From: Acidovorax sp. HDW3
GTDB taxonomy: Bacteria; Pseudomonadota; Gammaproteobacteria; Burkholderiales; Burkholderiaceae_C
Reading direction: 5' to 3'
Length of the DNA: 64,000 bases
NCBI RefSeq assembly: GCF_011303755.1
Contig: NZ_CP049885.1
Location: 3,088,247-3,152,246 of the forward strand
In this document: positions 34,044 through 45,452 of the stretch, in pieces
How positions within the stretch are numbered: the stretch's first letter is position 1
Layout: each line of letters starts with the position of its first letter
The notes under the pieces: model-generated
What the model was told of the DNA's origin: nothing
Seen by the model: only the letters and a program-made list of their open reading frames with translations
The model's database searches: none
Position numbers and translations under genes: made by a program

Positions 34044-34454
34044 TCAGCGCTTGGCCAGCGCCTGCGGTCCGTAGGCGCACCAGCCCGGGCGCGGGCTCTT
34101 GGTTTGCGGGTGCAGGCGGCAGGTGTCGGGGCGCTGCGCGTACACGGTGCAGCGGCGCGTGGCGGCGTCGAGCAGCTGGCAGTCGCCGCTGGCGCGCCGC
34201 GCCAGGGTGAAGAGGGCGTGCTTGTGGCTGAAGTGCGCGATCAGCCGCGCTTTTTCCAGCCGCTTGGCAATGCGGCGGATGTCCTCGTGCTCGGCCTCGA
34301 AGGCATCGACCCAGCCCAGGCGCACCAGGTCGGGCAGCCGCACCTCCAGCGGCATGGTGCAACAGTTGGCCGCGCAACTGTCGCACAGCCCGGCGCGGTA
34401 GCGCGTCCAGGTGTCGGGGCGGTCAACGTCAACGATGGCGATGTGGGTGCGCAT
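34044..34454 (-). CDS. YkgJ family cysteine-cluster protein
   Basis: A 136-residue protein of the YkgJ/CxxCxxxCC family, predicted to bind zinc or an Fe-S cluster. The cysteines are CDSCAANCC, CQLL, CTVY, CRLH and WCAYG. Function unknown. It lies 61 bases downstream of jetD on the same strand and converges with rsmE. The ATG at 34454 (MRTHIAIVD) is chosen because the upstream in-frame extension is GC-rich and low complexity. Confidence 0.85.
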   Translation of the reverse strand: MRTHIAIVDVDRPDTWTRYRAGLCDSCAANCCTMPLEVRLPDLVRLGWVDAFEAEHEDIRRIAKRLEKARLIAHFSHKHALFTLARRASGDCQLLDAATRRCTVYAQRPDTCRLHPQTKSPRPGWCAYGPQALAKR

Positions 34455-34515
34455 GGGGTGGGCGGCGGTGGGCGGGCGCGCATTGTGCCCCGGGGGCAAA
34501 AACCAGATGGGCCGC

Positions 34516-35694
34516 TCAGCTGCCGCCGTGCCAACCGTGCAGTGCCCGCGCCACGGCAGCGGGGGCGATGAATTCCTGCTCCAACCGGCCCGCCGCCAGG
34601 CTGCGCAGGTGGGCATCGAGCGCCATCTCTTGCGCCTGCAGCCCCAGGGCAGGATGGGCGCGCACCGGCTCGGCCACGGCCTGGCCCTGGTGGGCGTCGA
34701 AGGTGGCCCTGTCCATCAACAGGGCCGTGAGCTGCGGCAGGTGCTGGCGTGCCTGGGCCAGCATCTGCAGGCCCCAGGTGTCGATGTCGCCCCAGTAGGC
34801 CACGCGGCGCTCTTGCAGCCAGGGCGCGGCCAGCCAGCCCAGGTTCAGCCCCGCGCCCAGGATGGCGATGCTGCCCGCCAACGGCTGGGGCAGCAGGTGC
34901 AGGCAGCGTTCGTTTTCCAGCAGCAGGAGGTGGCTGGCGGGCAGGGGCGTGGCCATCAACTCGCTCGCTGGCACGCGCTGGCGCGCAAAGGGCAGCAGGC
35001 CGGGCGCCAGCGGGGCGACGAGCAGCCAGTGCTCGCCCTCGGGCTGCGCGGCCAAAAAAGCGGTCAGCCCCTGGCGACTGGCTTCGCCCTCAAAACGCTC
35101 GTCCAGCAGCGCGGTGAGCAGGGCGGCGTGGCGCTCGAAGAATTTGCTGTCGTTGCCCGCCATGGGCAATGCGCGCAGTGGCCGGCCCTGGGCGCAGCCG
35201 GGCGTGAGCTGCAGGGCGATGCGGGCGGCGCTGGCGACCTGGCCCAGCGGCGTGCCCTGCCATAGCGCCAGGCGGCGCAACAGCAGGCGGTGAAAGCCCG
35301 CATCCACCTGCGCCAGCAGTTCGGCCAGCGCCTGCTGGCTGGCGGCAGCCTGCGCGCCCACGCTGCCGCCGTGCCGGGCCATGGCCGCCGCGCAGTCCGA
35401 GGGGCGCGCGAGCAGCCAGTGCGTAGGCACGGCCAGGGGCGTGCTGGCGCTGCGGTAGCGGCGCTCGCTGTAGAGCACGCTGCCGGGGTCTTGTTCGGCC
35501 ACGGTGCGCCACTGCTGCAAATGCTGGCGCAGCGCGGCGCTGTCGTCATTGAACTGGCCCGCGTCCGGCGTGCCGATGGCCAGGCGCAGCGGCCAGGCAG
35601 CGCCATCGCGGGCGTTGAGCAAATACCGCTCGCGCCAGTCGGCCCGCTGCCATTGGCGCGCGAGCTGCTGTGCGAGGTGGGCGGGGGATTTCAT
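34516..35694 (-). CDS. jetD: Wadjet anti-plasmid system subunit JetD (nuclease)
   Basis: A 392-residue JetD. The N-terminal half fits DUF3322 (PAHLAQQLARQWQR, WPLRLAIG). The C-terminal half is DUF2220, a TOPRIM-like domain related to topoisomerase VI: LLLLENERCLHLLP and VAYWGDIDTWGLQMLAQAR contain the acidic metal-binding residues. In Wadjet, JetD cleaves small circular DNA after JetABC extrudes it. The gene follows jetC on the same strand but 340 bases away, across a palindrome cluster, so it may have its own promoter or read-through. Confidence 0.93.
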   Translation of the reverse strand: MKSPAHLAQQLARQWQRADWRERYLLNARDGAAWPLRLAIGTPDAGQFNDDSAALRQHLQQWRTVAEQDPGSVLYSERRYRSASTPLAVPTHWLLARPSDCAAAMARHGGSVGAQAAASQQALAELLAQVDAGFHRLLLRRLALWQGTPLGQVASAARIALQLTPGCAQGRPLRALPMAGNDSKFFERHAALLTALLDERFEGEASRQGLTAFLAAQPEGEHWLLVAPLAPGLLPFARQRVPASELMATPLPASHLLLLENERCLHLLPQPLAGSIAILGAGLNLGWLAAPWLQERRVAYWGDIDTWGLQMLAQARQHLPQLTALLMDRATFDAHQGQAVAEPVRAHPALGLQAQEMALDAHLRSLAAGRLEQEFIAPAAVARALHGWHGGS

Positions 35695-35750
35695 GGGGTT
35701 TCAAAAAGGGGGATTGTCGGCGCTTGTCTTGCTCCCCCGGCGGTCTCACT

Positions 35751-35962
35751 CCCTCTCCCCTTGCGGGAGAGGGCTGGGGAGAGGGGGGTGAACAGGCATG
35801 GTGCGTCAAGCCAGCATCCCCCTCTCCCCCCACCCCTCCCCCGCGAGGGGGGAGGGGAGTTACAGCTGGCACGCTGATTGGGGGCCAGCGGCGTCGGTGC
35901 ACATCAAGCGCCAATCATGTGCCAGCCGGCCCCCATCCCGGCCTTCCCCCAGCGGGGGAAGG
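35751..35962. repeat. REP-like palindrome cluster between jetC and jetD
   Basis: Three purine/pyrimidine palindromes occur: CCCTCTCCC/GGGAGAGGG (35751-35773), CCCCTCCCCC/GGGGGGAGGGG (35833-35857) and CCTTCCCCC/GGGGGAAGG (35942-35962). Between the last two, GCTGGCAC-gct-GATTGG (35865-35881) pairs with CCAATC-at-GTGCCAGC (35911-35926). No gene is seen in the 340-base gap 35695-36034. Confidence 0.75.
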
Positions 35963-35997
35963 AGAAAATCCACCCCTTGATGTAGGGTTGGGAATAA

Positions 35998-36034
35998 TCA
36001 AAATTGATAGCTACTCGCGCTTGCTGTATCAGCG
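35998..36034. repeat. Dispersed palindromic repeat, copy 10
   Basis: ATCAAAATTGATAGCTACTC and GCGCTTGCTGTATCAGCG form a partial, short-form copy directly downstream of jetC. Confidence 0.65.
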
Positions 36035-39000
36035 TTAAGGCAGAATTTTATTGCCATCTTGCAGCGCCTGCGCCTGCTGCGCCAACTCCTCCCACGTCAG
36101 CGACGCCAGCACCGCCTGCCGCCCGCGCCGGTGCACCAGCACGGCGCTGCGGGTGTGTTGGCGCAAGAGCCGCATTTCCTTGTTGGGCGTGACGAACAGT
36201 GCGTGCAGGCTGAATTCGCGCAGCGCCTGGATGATGCGCGCGGCCACGGCCTGGGAGCTTTTGGAGAAGGCCTCGTCGAGCACGATGGTGGCAAACAGCG
36301 GCTGGCTGCGCCCCTGCGGGCACAGCGCGTAGCTGAGCGACGCAGTCAGCACGTAGCTGGCGATGATTTCCTTCTCGCCGCCGCTGCCGCCTTGCGAGCC
36401 GGTGCGCCGCTCCAGCACGGCGCCGCTGTCGCGGTCGAGCACGTGCACGGCGAACTGCAGGCGGTAGCGCGCGTCCAGCAGCGCCTGCGCGGCCTTGGTG
36501 CGGCGGTTGCTGGCGTGCTCGCGCAGCAGCTCCACCATGGCCTGCAGCGCCTGGTAATGCGACTGGCCGCCGTCGCCCTGCAGGCGCTCGCTGCGCAGGT
36601 GCGCCATGGCCTTGTGCAGGGCCTGCAGGCTGGGGTGGATGACGGGCTGCGGCGCCAGTTGCAGGTAGCGCCCGCTTTGAAAGTCCACACGCGCCAGGGT
36701 TTCGTTCAGATCGGCAATGCGCTCGGTGATCTCGGTCACCTGCGCCTCGATGCCCGAGAGCAGCGTGCTCACGCCCTGGTCGGAGGCGCTGTTGAGGTAG
36801 TCCTGAAAGCGCTGGCGCTTTTCCGGCAGGGCTTCCTCCTCCAGCACGCGCAGGCGCTCCAGGTAGGGGGCGAGGGCCTCCACCTCCTGCGGCTGGTCGG
36901 CCAGCGCGCCCCGGTCTTCCTTGTGTGCGCGGCCCATCTGGCGGATCAGCTCCTGGCGCAGGGTGTTGAGCTGGGCGGCTTGCTTGTCCACCTGCGCGCT
37001 GGCCTGGGCCTGGGCCTGGCGCTCCTGGGCGTCCAGGCGCTCGCAGCTGGGCGGCTCGGCCAGCAGGGCGGCGATGGCGGCGTGGTGCGCGCTGGCGTCA
37101 GTGCCGCCCGCCGACAGGCGCTGGGCGTATTCGGCCTGGCGTGCCTGGGCGTTGTCGCGCCGGGTTTGCGTGGCGGCCTGTGCGGTTTGGTGCTGCAAGA
37201 GGGCCGCAGCGGCCGCCTGGGCCTGGGCGTGGGCGGCCTCCCAGCGGGCCTTGGCCTGGGCGGCGTCGGATTGCGGGTTGAGCAAATCGGCCAGCCGCTG
37301 CTGCAACTGCTGCAGTTGCGTGTGGACGCTGGCGCTGTCGATGGCGTCCCAGTGCAGCGCCTGCAGTTGCTGCCAGATTTGCTGCTTTTGTGCCGCCAGC
37401 GCTTGTGCAGACTGCGCGAGCAGCTTCTGTTTTTGTAGCGCATTCCACTGCTGCTCGGCAGCCGTGAGCTGCTGCGCCAGGTGCGCCAGGCGGTCGCGGT
37501 TGTCAAAGCCGGTCATCCAGTCCTGGTCGATGCGGCGCTGGTCCTGCTTGTCGAAATGCTGGGCGCGGCCAGACATCAGCCCCTCGCGCGTCATGGCGTG
37601 GGCGGTGGCGCGCAGGGCCTCGGGGCTGTCCACGCAGTGGCGGTCTTGCTCGGCGAGCAATTGGCGCAGCGTGGCCTCGTAAGCGTGGGGCTTGAGGTTG
37701 AGCTTGCGCGCGAAACCGTCTTCCATGAAACGAGCGGACGCAGCCTGCGCGCCCACCTCCAGCAGCCGCACATGCAGGCGGTTGTGCCGCTGGTTGACCC
37801 AGGCGAGTGCCGCGTCCATGGCCGCCTGCGGCACGAGGATGCGCAGGCGCTGGCTGCCCAAGGCGCGCTCGATGGCGCCGCGCCAGGCTTGCTGGTTTTT
37901 TTGCACCTCGACCAGCTCGGCGACAAAAGGCAGGTCGGGCGCATCGAGCTGCAGCTGCGCGGCCAGGTCGGCGCGGAACTGGGTGAAGTCGGGCGGCAGG
38001 TTGGAGCCAGGGCGCTGGCGCACGGCCTGCTGCTCCTGGTTCAAGGCTTGCAGTTCGGCGTGGGCGTTGCGCTCGGCGGCCACGGCCTGCTCGGCGGCGG
38101 CTTGCAGGTCGCGCTGTTCGCCTTCCAGCGCCTGCAGCGCCGGGGCGGCCTGCTGCTGGTGCGTGGCCAGGGTGTCGGCGCTCAGGGTTTCGGGGCAGGC
38201 CAGGCCCAGTTGCTGCGCCAGGCGGCGGTACTGGGCGCTGCTCTGCTGGCGCTGGGCCAGCGTGGCCTGGTGGGTGCGGATGCTGTCTTCAAGCAGCTTT
38301 ACGTCGCCCCCGCCGCAGCGCAGATAGGTCTCCAGCAGGGTTTGCGCGGCCTGGTCTGCCGTGTGCTGCGCGCTGCGGGCGCTGTCGATCTGGCGCTGGC
38401 CGGCTTGCAATGCGGCGTCCAGCTCCGCCAGGCGCTCGGCCCACAGGCGCTGGCCTTGGGCGGCAAACCACTGCGGCAGCGCGGCGTGCAGCCCGCGCAA
38501 CTCCTGCAGGCGCTGGTGCGCGGCCTCTTCCTGCGCGGCCAGTTCGCGCAGCGGCAGCAGGGCCAGGTACTGGCGGTTGGCCAGCTCCAGCTCGGCGTGG
38601 ATGGCGGCGAGTTCGTCGAAGCTGGTCGCCACCTGCAGCGCGTCGTCAAACGCGCTGTGGTCGTCGAGCACCAGCTCGCGGAAGATGTCGTCGATGCTGT
38701 TGAGCTGTTTCAAGCCCGCCGCGCGGTTGAGCAGGGTGAAGGCGTTGGGGCCGACTTCAAAAAAGCGCTGCACGCGCGCCAGGTAGGCCGATTTGCTGGT
38801 GAAAAACTGCAGGCCGTCGCTGGCCAACTTTCCCAGGGCGCGCGCGCCGCCGGCGTGGTGTTCTTCGAGCCACAGATCCAGCCCATGGCCGGGGCCGCGC
38901 GCAAAGCACCAGCGCCGGCCCAGGTCGGCCACGCTGGAGCTGCTGCCGTCCAACCACAGGATGGCGCCCAGCCAGACTTCGTCCGCCGCTGCCGCCGCCG

Positions 39001-39340
39001 CCGATTCACCATCGCGCACCAGCCGTGCGGCAATGCCCGTCACGCAGCGGCCCGTGCGCGCCAGGTGCTCGCCGCTGTCGCTGCCCGGGCCCGCGCCGGG
39101 GCCGGTGGCGCCGCGCACGTAGGACACCAGATCGCGGTCGCTCTCGTGCCCGCCGGTCGATGCCAGGTTGTAGCGCGGGTTGGCGCACAGCAGCGTCATC
39201 AGCGCATCGACCAGCGTGGTCTTGCCGCTGCCCGTGGGGCCGATGATGGCGGTGTTGGCCGCGTCCACGCTGGCCTGGTGGCGGCCCGCGAACGCGCCCC
39301 AGTTGTACAGGTGCAGCTCGTGCAGGCGGTAGCCGCTCAT
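36035..39340 (-). CDS. jetC: Wadjet SMC-like ATPase JetC
   Basis: A 1101-residue SMC/MukB-like ATPase. Walker A is GPTGSGKTT at residues 34-42. Two long coiled-coil arms flank a hinge near 480-560. The ABC signature GGSGGEKEIIASY is near residue 984 and Walker B TIVLDEAF near 1018, giving the half-head split typical of SMC proteins. It pairs with the JetA kleisin and JetB KITE subunits and extrudes DNA loops. Its ATG overlaps the jetB stop by 4 bases. Ala/Gln-rich arms are in keeping with the host's composition, so this is not an obviously recent import. Confidence 0.95.
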   Translation of the reverse strand: MSGYRLHELHLYNWGAFAGRHQASVDAANTAIIGPTGSGKTTLVDALMTLLCANPRYNLASTGGHESDRDLVSYVRGATGPGAGPGSDSGEHLARTGRCVTGIAARLVRDGESAAAAAADEVWLGAILWLDGSSSSVADLGRRWCFARGPGHGLDLWLEEHHAGGARALGKLASDGLQFFTSKSAYLARVQRFFEVGPNAFTLLNRAAGLKQLNSIDDIFRELVLDDHSAFDDALQVATSFDELAAIHAELELANRQYLALLPLRELAAQEEAAHQRLQELRGLHAALPQWFAAQGQRLWAERLAELDAALQAGQRQIDSARSAQHTADQAAQTLLETYLRCGGGDVKLLEDSIRTHQATLAQRQQSSAQYRRLAQQLGLACPETLSADTLATHQQQAAPALQALEGEQRDLQAAAEQAVAAERNAHAELQALNQEQQAVRQRPGSNLPPDFTQFRADLAAQLQLDAPDLPFVAELVEVQKNQQAWRGAIERALGSQRLRILVPQAAMDAALAWVNQRHNRLHVRLLEVGAQAASARFMEDGFARKLNLKPHAYEATLRQLLAEQDRHCVDSPEALRATAHAMTREGLMSGRAQHFDKQDQRRIDQDWMTGFDNRDRLAHLAQQLTAAEQQWNALQKQKLLAQSAQALAAQKQQIWQQLQALHWDAIDSASVHTQLQQLQQRLADLLNPQSDAAQAKARWEAAHAQAQAAAAALLQHQTAQAATQTRRDNAQARQAEYAQRLSAGGTDASAHHAAIAALLAEPPSCERLDAQERQAQAQASAQVDKQAAQLNTLRQELIRQMGRAHKEDRGALADQPQEVEALAPYLERLRVLEEEALPEKRQRFQDYLNSASDQGVSTLLSGIEAQVTEITERIADLNETLARVDFQSGRYLQLAPQPVIHPSLQALHKAMAHLRSERLQGDGGQSHYQALQAMVELLREHASNRRTKAAQALLDARYRLQFAVHVLDRDSGAVLERRTGSQGGSGGEKEIIASYVLTASLSYALCPQGRSQPLFATIVLDEAFSKSSQAVAARIIQALREFSLHALFVTPNKEMRLLRQHTRSAVLVHRRGRQAVLASLTWEELAQQAQALQDGNKILP

Positions 39341-40110
39341 GCGCCGCCCTCGGGGTTGCTGGCGAGTTCGCGCAGGCGCTGCAGCAGCGCCTGCAGGTTC
39401 TCGGGGTTGGCCAGGTGCACGATCATGGGGCGGATGGTGATGCGCTCTTGCGCGTCCACGTCCGACACCACGCCGTGCCCGCGCAGGTGCTCCAGCAGGG
39501 TCAAAAGGCGCTTGCGCTCCTGCATGTCGCTGCCGGTGTGGCCCAGGTAGATGCCCAGCTGCGGCAGCAGGCTGTCGATGGCCAGTTGCACCGGCACGCC
39601 CAGGCCGCCTTCTTGCTCGCGCTGCAAAAACTCGCGCCGCAAAATCGCCAGCAGCAGCGACTGCTCCAGCGTCAGCCGCTGGCGGCGCACCAGCGGGTGC
39701 GTCCAGTCGTCCTCGTCCTCGCCGGTGTTCTCGCTCTGGTAGCTGGCGGCCACGGCCACATAGGCCAGGCCCCGGTGGTCGTCCACCAACACCCGCAAAT
39801 CCAGCGGCTCCAGCAGCGCATTGGCGCGTGCGGTGTCGGTGGCAATCTGGCGGAACAGGTGGGGCTTGGCAGACAGCTCCAGCAGGCCGTTTTTCAGCAG
39901 CTCCTGCAGGGCGCGGCGCACGATGGCGGGGGTGGCGGGGCCGTGTTCTGGCGCGGGGCTGGCGGCGGGGGCCTCTTCGCCCGTGGGGCCATCAGGGGCC
40001 GTCACTGGGGCCGTGGCGGGGGCGGCGCTGGCCCATTGGTCGAAGAGGTTGGGGGGCATGGTGTTGGGTGTGTTTTTGGATGTTTTTGGCTGCTGGCCCT
40101 TACTGGTCAA
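39337..40110 (-). CDS. jetB: Wadjet KITE subunit JetB (DUF4194)
   Basis: A 257-residue DUF4194 protein. After a Pro/Ala-rich N-terminus (to ~60) come winged-helix segments: IVRRALQELLKNGLLELSAKPHLFRQ, ILRREFLQREQEGGLGVPVQLAIDSLLPQLGIYLG and LLTLEHLRGHGVVSDVDAQERITIRPMIVHL. It is the MukE/KITE-like partner in the JetABC complex. Its stop overlaps the jetC start. A dispersed repeat separates it from jetA. Confidence 0.92.
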   Translation of the reverse strand: MTSKGQQPKTSKNTPNTMPPNLFDQWASAAPATAPVTAPDGPTGEEAPAASPAPEHGPATPAIVRRALQELLKNGLLELSAKPHLFRQIATDTARANALLEPLDLRVLVDDHRGLAYVAVAASYQSENTGEDEDDWTHPLVRRQRLTLEQSLLLAILRREFLQREQEGGLGVPVQLAIDSLLPQLGIYLGHTGSDMQERKRLLTLLEHLRGHGVVSDVDAQERITIRPMIVHLANPENLQALLQRLRELASNPEGGA

Positions 40111-40135
40111 GCGCGAGCAGCTATGGTTTTTGTAG
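40083..40135. repeat. Dispersed palindromic repeat, copy 11
   Basis: TTTTTGGCTGCTGGCCCTTA faces CTGGTCAAGCGCGAGCAGCT and ATGGTTTTTGTAG. It spans the start of jetB in the short gap between jetA and jetB, inside the Wadjet operon. Confidence 0.7.
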
Positions 40136-40155
40136 TTTGAAATGGCGGTTGCATG

Positions 40156-41655
40156 TCACCAATCCGCATCGACCGCCCCCACCGCCTGCGCCGACAGCAG
40201 CACACGCGGCACCGTAAAGCGCCAATCCTGGCCCTGAAAGCGGGTGGTGATCTGCTCCGTCGCCCCGGCCTCGAAGGTGGCGCCGCTTTCCTGCGCCAGC
40301 GCCAGCCACAGGGCCAGGGTTTCCAGGTCGTGTTCGCCGGGCGGCAGCACTTCAGCCAGCGCGGCCAGGGTCAGGGGCTGGTCGCTGTGCTGTAGCGCCT
40401 GCAGGGTCTGGCGCAGCAGGGCTTCGCGGTCCAGGCCCTCGAAGGCTTGCCAGAACTCGGCGTCCATCTGCGCCAGGTCGGCGTATTGCGTGGCCAGCAG
40501 TAATTCGGATTCACCGCCGCCGCCTTGCGACTTGGTGCGCAGGCGCTCGATCAGCGGCAGGTTGGCCAGCGCCACGCCCAGGGGCGGCAGCGGCGCGGCC
40601 TGGCGGCGCACGGCCTGGCGCTGCCAATCGACTTCCAGCGCCTGCTGCAGGATGTCGCCCAGCAGCTGGCCGACGCGCTGGTTTTCCACCGCCTGGCCGG
40701 TTTTCATGAACTGGCTGACTTCGCGCTCGCTGCGTGCGCGCACGGCCTGCACCACCTTGGCCTCGGCAATGAGCTGCTGCACCAGCAGGCGCAGTTCGCT
40801 GCGCTGCAGGTCGTCGAGCGCCTGGCCGCTGGCCGGGTGCGCGACGATGGCGCGGATGCGCACGCGCATCTCGGCCAGCTCGCCCTGGTGGTCGAGCTGC
40901 TGCTGAAAGCTCTCGAACACGCGGCCTTCCTGGGTATTGAGCAGCGCGGCGTGGCCGCCCAGGAGCCGCTCCATGACCGCGCCCCGGTGGTGCTGGGCGC
41001 TCAAAATCGCCTGGCGCAGCGCGCGGTCGGCCTCGCGCCACGAATCCTCCACGCGGCGAAAGTCGGCGCGCAGGCTGGTGGCCAGGGCATAGACCTCGCG
41101 GATGCCCTCCACCGCCTGCGCCTCGGTGAGCAGCGGCAGGCGCCCGGCCTGCACGTCTTCGAGCTGCTGCTGCAGGTCCTTGATGCGCCGCTGCAGGTGC
41201 TCGGCGCGGCTGTGCGGGTTGGGGTCGAGCGCGGCGGCCAGGTTGTCGATCTCGCGCTGCACCACCGCCAGACGCGAGGCGGTGGAGGTCATCATGCGCT
41301 GGTCGAGCTGCGCCACGAAGCGCATCGCGGTCTTGAGCGCATCCGTCTCGTGCACGCGGCCCTCGCGCTCGGTGACCAGGCCGCGCCTGATCCACTCGCG
41401 CAGCTCGCGCCGCGCCTGGGCCAGCAGGTCGGCGGGCTCGATCTCGTACTCGGGCTGGTTGGCGTGCGCGCCCAGCAGATCGGCCAGCGCCTGCACGGCG
41501 GTATCAAAGGCCACGCCGCCGGGCTGGTGCTCAAACAGGGCTTCGAGCCCGCTCAACATCAGCGGTGCCCGGCGCGAGGCCAACAGCAGCCAGGCCGGGT
41601 GCTGCTGGCGCGCGGCGATGTATTTTTGCGTGCGCTGCTGGGGGAGGGTGGGCAT
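40156..41655 (-). CDS. jetA: Wadjet kleisin-like subunit JetA (DUF3375)
   Basis: A 499-residue DUF3375 protein. The N-terminus KYIAARQQHPAWLLLASRRAPLMLSGLEALFE begins a winged-helix region with REWIRRGLVTEREGRVHETDALKTAMRFV, then coiled coil (to ~330) and a C-terminal part (KSQGGGGESELLLATQYADLAQMDAEFW). JetA is the MukF-like kleisin that closes the JetC ring. It is the first of the four jet genes. The start at 41655 (MPTLPQQRTQKYI) is chosen over an ATG at 41682. The RhuM gene ends 36 bases upstream. Confidence 0.93.
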   Translation of the reverse strand: MPTLPQQRTQKYIAARQQHPAWLLLASRRAPLMLSGLEALFEHQPGGVAFDTAVQALADLLGAHANQPEYEIEPADLLAQARRELREWIRRGLVTEREGRVHETDALKTAMRFVAQLDQRMMTSTASRLAVVQREIDNLAAALDPNPHSRAEHLQRRIKDLQQQLEDVQAGRLPLLTEAQAVEGIREVYALATSLRADFRRVEDSWREADRALRQAILSAQHHRGAVMERLLGGHAALLNTQEGRVFESFQQQLDHQGELAEMRVRIRAIVAHPASGQALDDLQRSELRLLVQQLIAEAKVVQAVRARSEREVSQFMKTGQAVENQRVGQLLGDILQQALEVDWQRQAVRRQAAPLPPLGVALANLPLIERLRTKSQGGGGESELLLATQYADLAQMDAEFWQAFEGLDREALLRQTLQALQHSDQPLTLAALAEVLPPGEHDLETLALWLALAQESGATFEAGATEQITTRFQGQDWRFTVPRVLLSAQAVGAVDADW

Positions 41656-41691
41656 GGGCGGGGAGACCAACCGAGGGGGCAAAAAGTGGCG

Positions 41692-42708
41692 TCAGGTTTT
41701 TTTCTTGCTGCTGATTTTCTTTTGTGCTGTTTTGATGGTCTCTAGATAAACCGTTTCTACCTCAGAGGGTTGGTCGGCCAGCCGGGCACGAAACTTGTCG
41801 TATTCGGTTTCTGCGTGCGCCACCGCTTGCTGGTGGCCCACCGTGCCAGCACCTTGCAAGGATTTGCCTCCCATGGCGGCGATCATTTGTTCCAGGTGTG
41901 CGAGCCAATCCTTCATGCAGGTGGGTTCGTGGTTCATGGCACGGAATTCGGCAGCGTCGAAATAGGCCGAGACCAGCGTATTCAGGCGCTTGAGTTCATT
42001 GGCATCCAGGTAATTTTTGGCGTTGCTCACCTCGGCTTTGGTGGGCTGTGGCCCGCTGAATGAGAGCAGGCCCATGAAGGGTTTCCCGGCATCGGCACGC
42101 TGTCTAATGACTTCTGCCGCCGTTTGGCCGTGGGCGGCATAGTGCAATTTGTTCTGCACAGTTTTGAAGAACACGATGCTGGCTTGCGCTTTCGGGTCGT
42201 AATCGATGCTGGTCGCGTAGAGGTCAAGAACCTGGCGGTAGAGCACCTTTTCGCTGGAACGAATGTCGCGGATGCGATCGAGCAGCTCTTTCCAGTAGCT
42301 GCCTGCGCCCAGGTTTTTCAGGCGGGCATCGTCCATGGTGAAGCCCTTGACCAGGTATTCACGTAGGCGTTCGGTGGCCCAGATGCGAAAGCGGGTAGCG
42401 ATTTGCGAGCGAACCCGATAACCCAGCGAAATGATCAGATCCAGGTTGTAAAAGGGCAGCGTGCGGCTGACTTGGCGACTGCCCTCGGTGCGAACCTGTC
42501 GGAATTCCCGACAGGTTGCCTCCGGGCTTAATTCGGCTTCGGCGTAGATGTTGGCAATGTGTTCTACAACATTCGTACGCGATGTTTGAAACAGATCGGC
42601 CAGTTGTTGTTGACTTAGCCAAACGGTGTCGCCATCGAGGCGCACGTCGATAGCGGGAGCATCACCCCGTAGGTACAGGACGATTTCGCCGTCAGGCTGT
42701 TCGCTCAT
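41692..42708 (-). CDS. RhuM family protein
   Basis: A 338-residue protein of the virulence RhuM family: LYLRGDAPAIDVRLDGDTVWLSQQQLADLFQTSRTNVVEHI at the N-terminus (helix-turn-helix-like), LPFYNLDLIISLGYRVRSQIATRFRIWATERLREYLVKGFTMDDARL, then a fic-like helical region and a Lys-rich tail. RhuM genes are widespread, often in defence and restriction islands; molecular function is unproven, with DNA binding plausible. Its lower GC than surrounding genes suggests transfer. It lies between gyrB and jetA, same strand, 36 bases upstream of jetA. Confidence 0.85.
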   Translation of the reverse strand: MSEQPDGEIVLYLRGDAPAIDVRLDGDTVWLSQQQLADLFQTSRTNVVEHIANIYAEAELSPEATCREFRQVRTEGSRQVSRTLPFYNLDLIISLGYRVRSQIATRFRIWATERLREYLVKGFTMDDARLKNLGAGSYWKELLDRIRDIRSSEKVLYRQVLDLYATSIDYDPKAQASIVFFKTVQNKLHYAAHGQTAAEVIRQRADAGKPFMGLLSFSGPQPTKAEVSNAKNYLDANELKRLNTLVSAYFDAAEFRAMNHEPTCMKDWLAHLEQMIAAMGGKSLQGAGTVGHQQAVAHAETEYDKFRARLADQPSEVETVYLETIKTAQKKISSKKKT

Positions 42709-42762
42709 GTTGATTGCCTTTCCATCAGAGATGGGCCAACACGTTCAGGTGACAAAGCCAAT

Positions 42763-45390
<2,628 letters not shown>

Positions 45391-45446
45391 TCAAATACGC
45401 TGCTAGCGCTTATGTATCAAGCGCTAGCAGCTATAAAAATAATAGC
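45391..45446. repeat. Dispersed palindromic repeat, copy 12
   Basis: TCAAATACGCTGCTAGCGCT, TATGTATCAAGCGCTAGCAG and CTATAAAAATAATAGC form the best-preserved short copy, in the gyrB-dnaN gap. Confidence 0.85.
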
Positions 45447-45452
45447 AAATCG

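Noticed and set aside
35751..35962. CRISPR array between jetC and jetD
   Set aside because: The palindromes are not direct repeats with uniform spacers.
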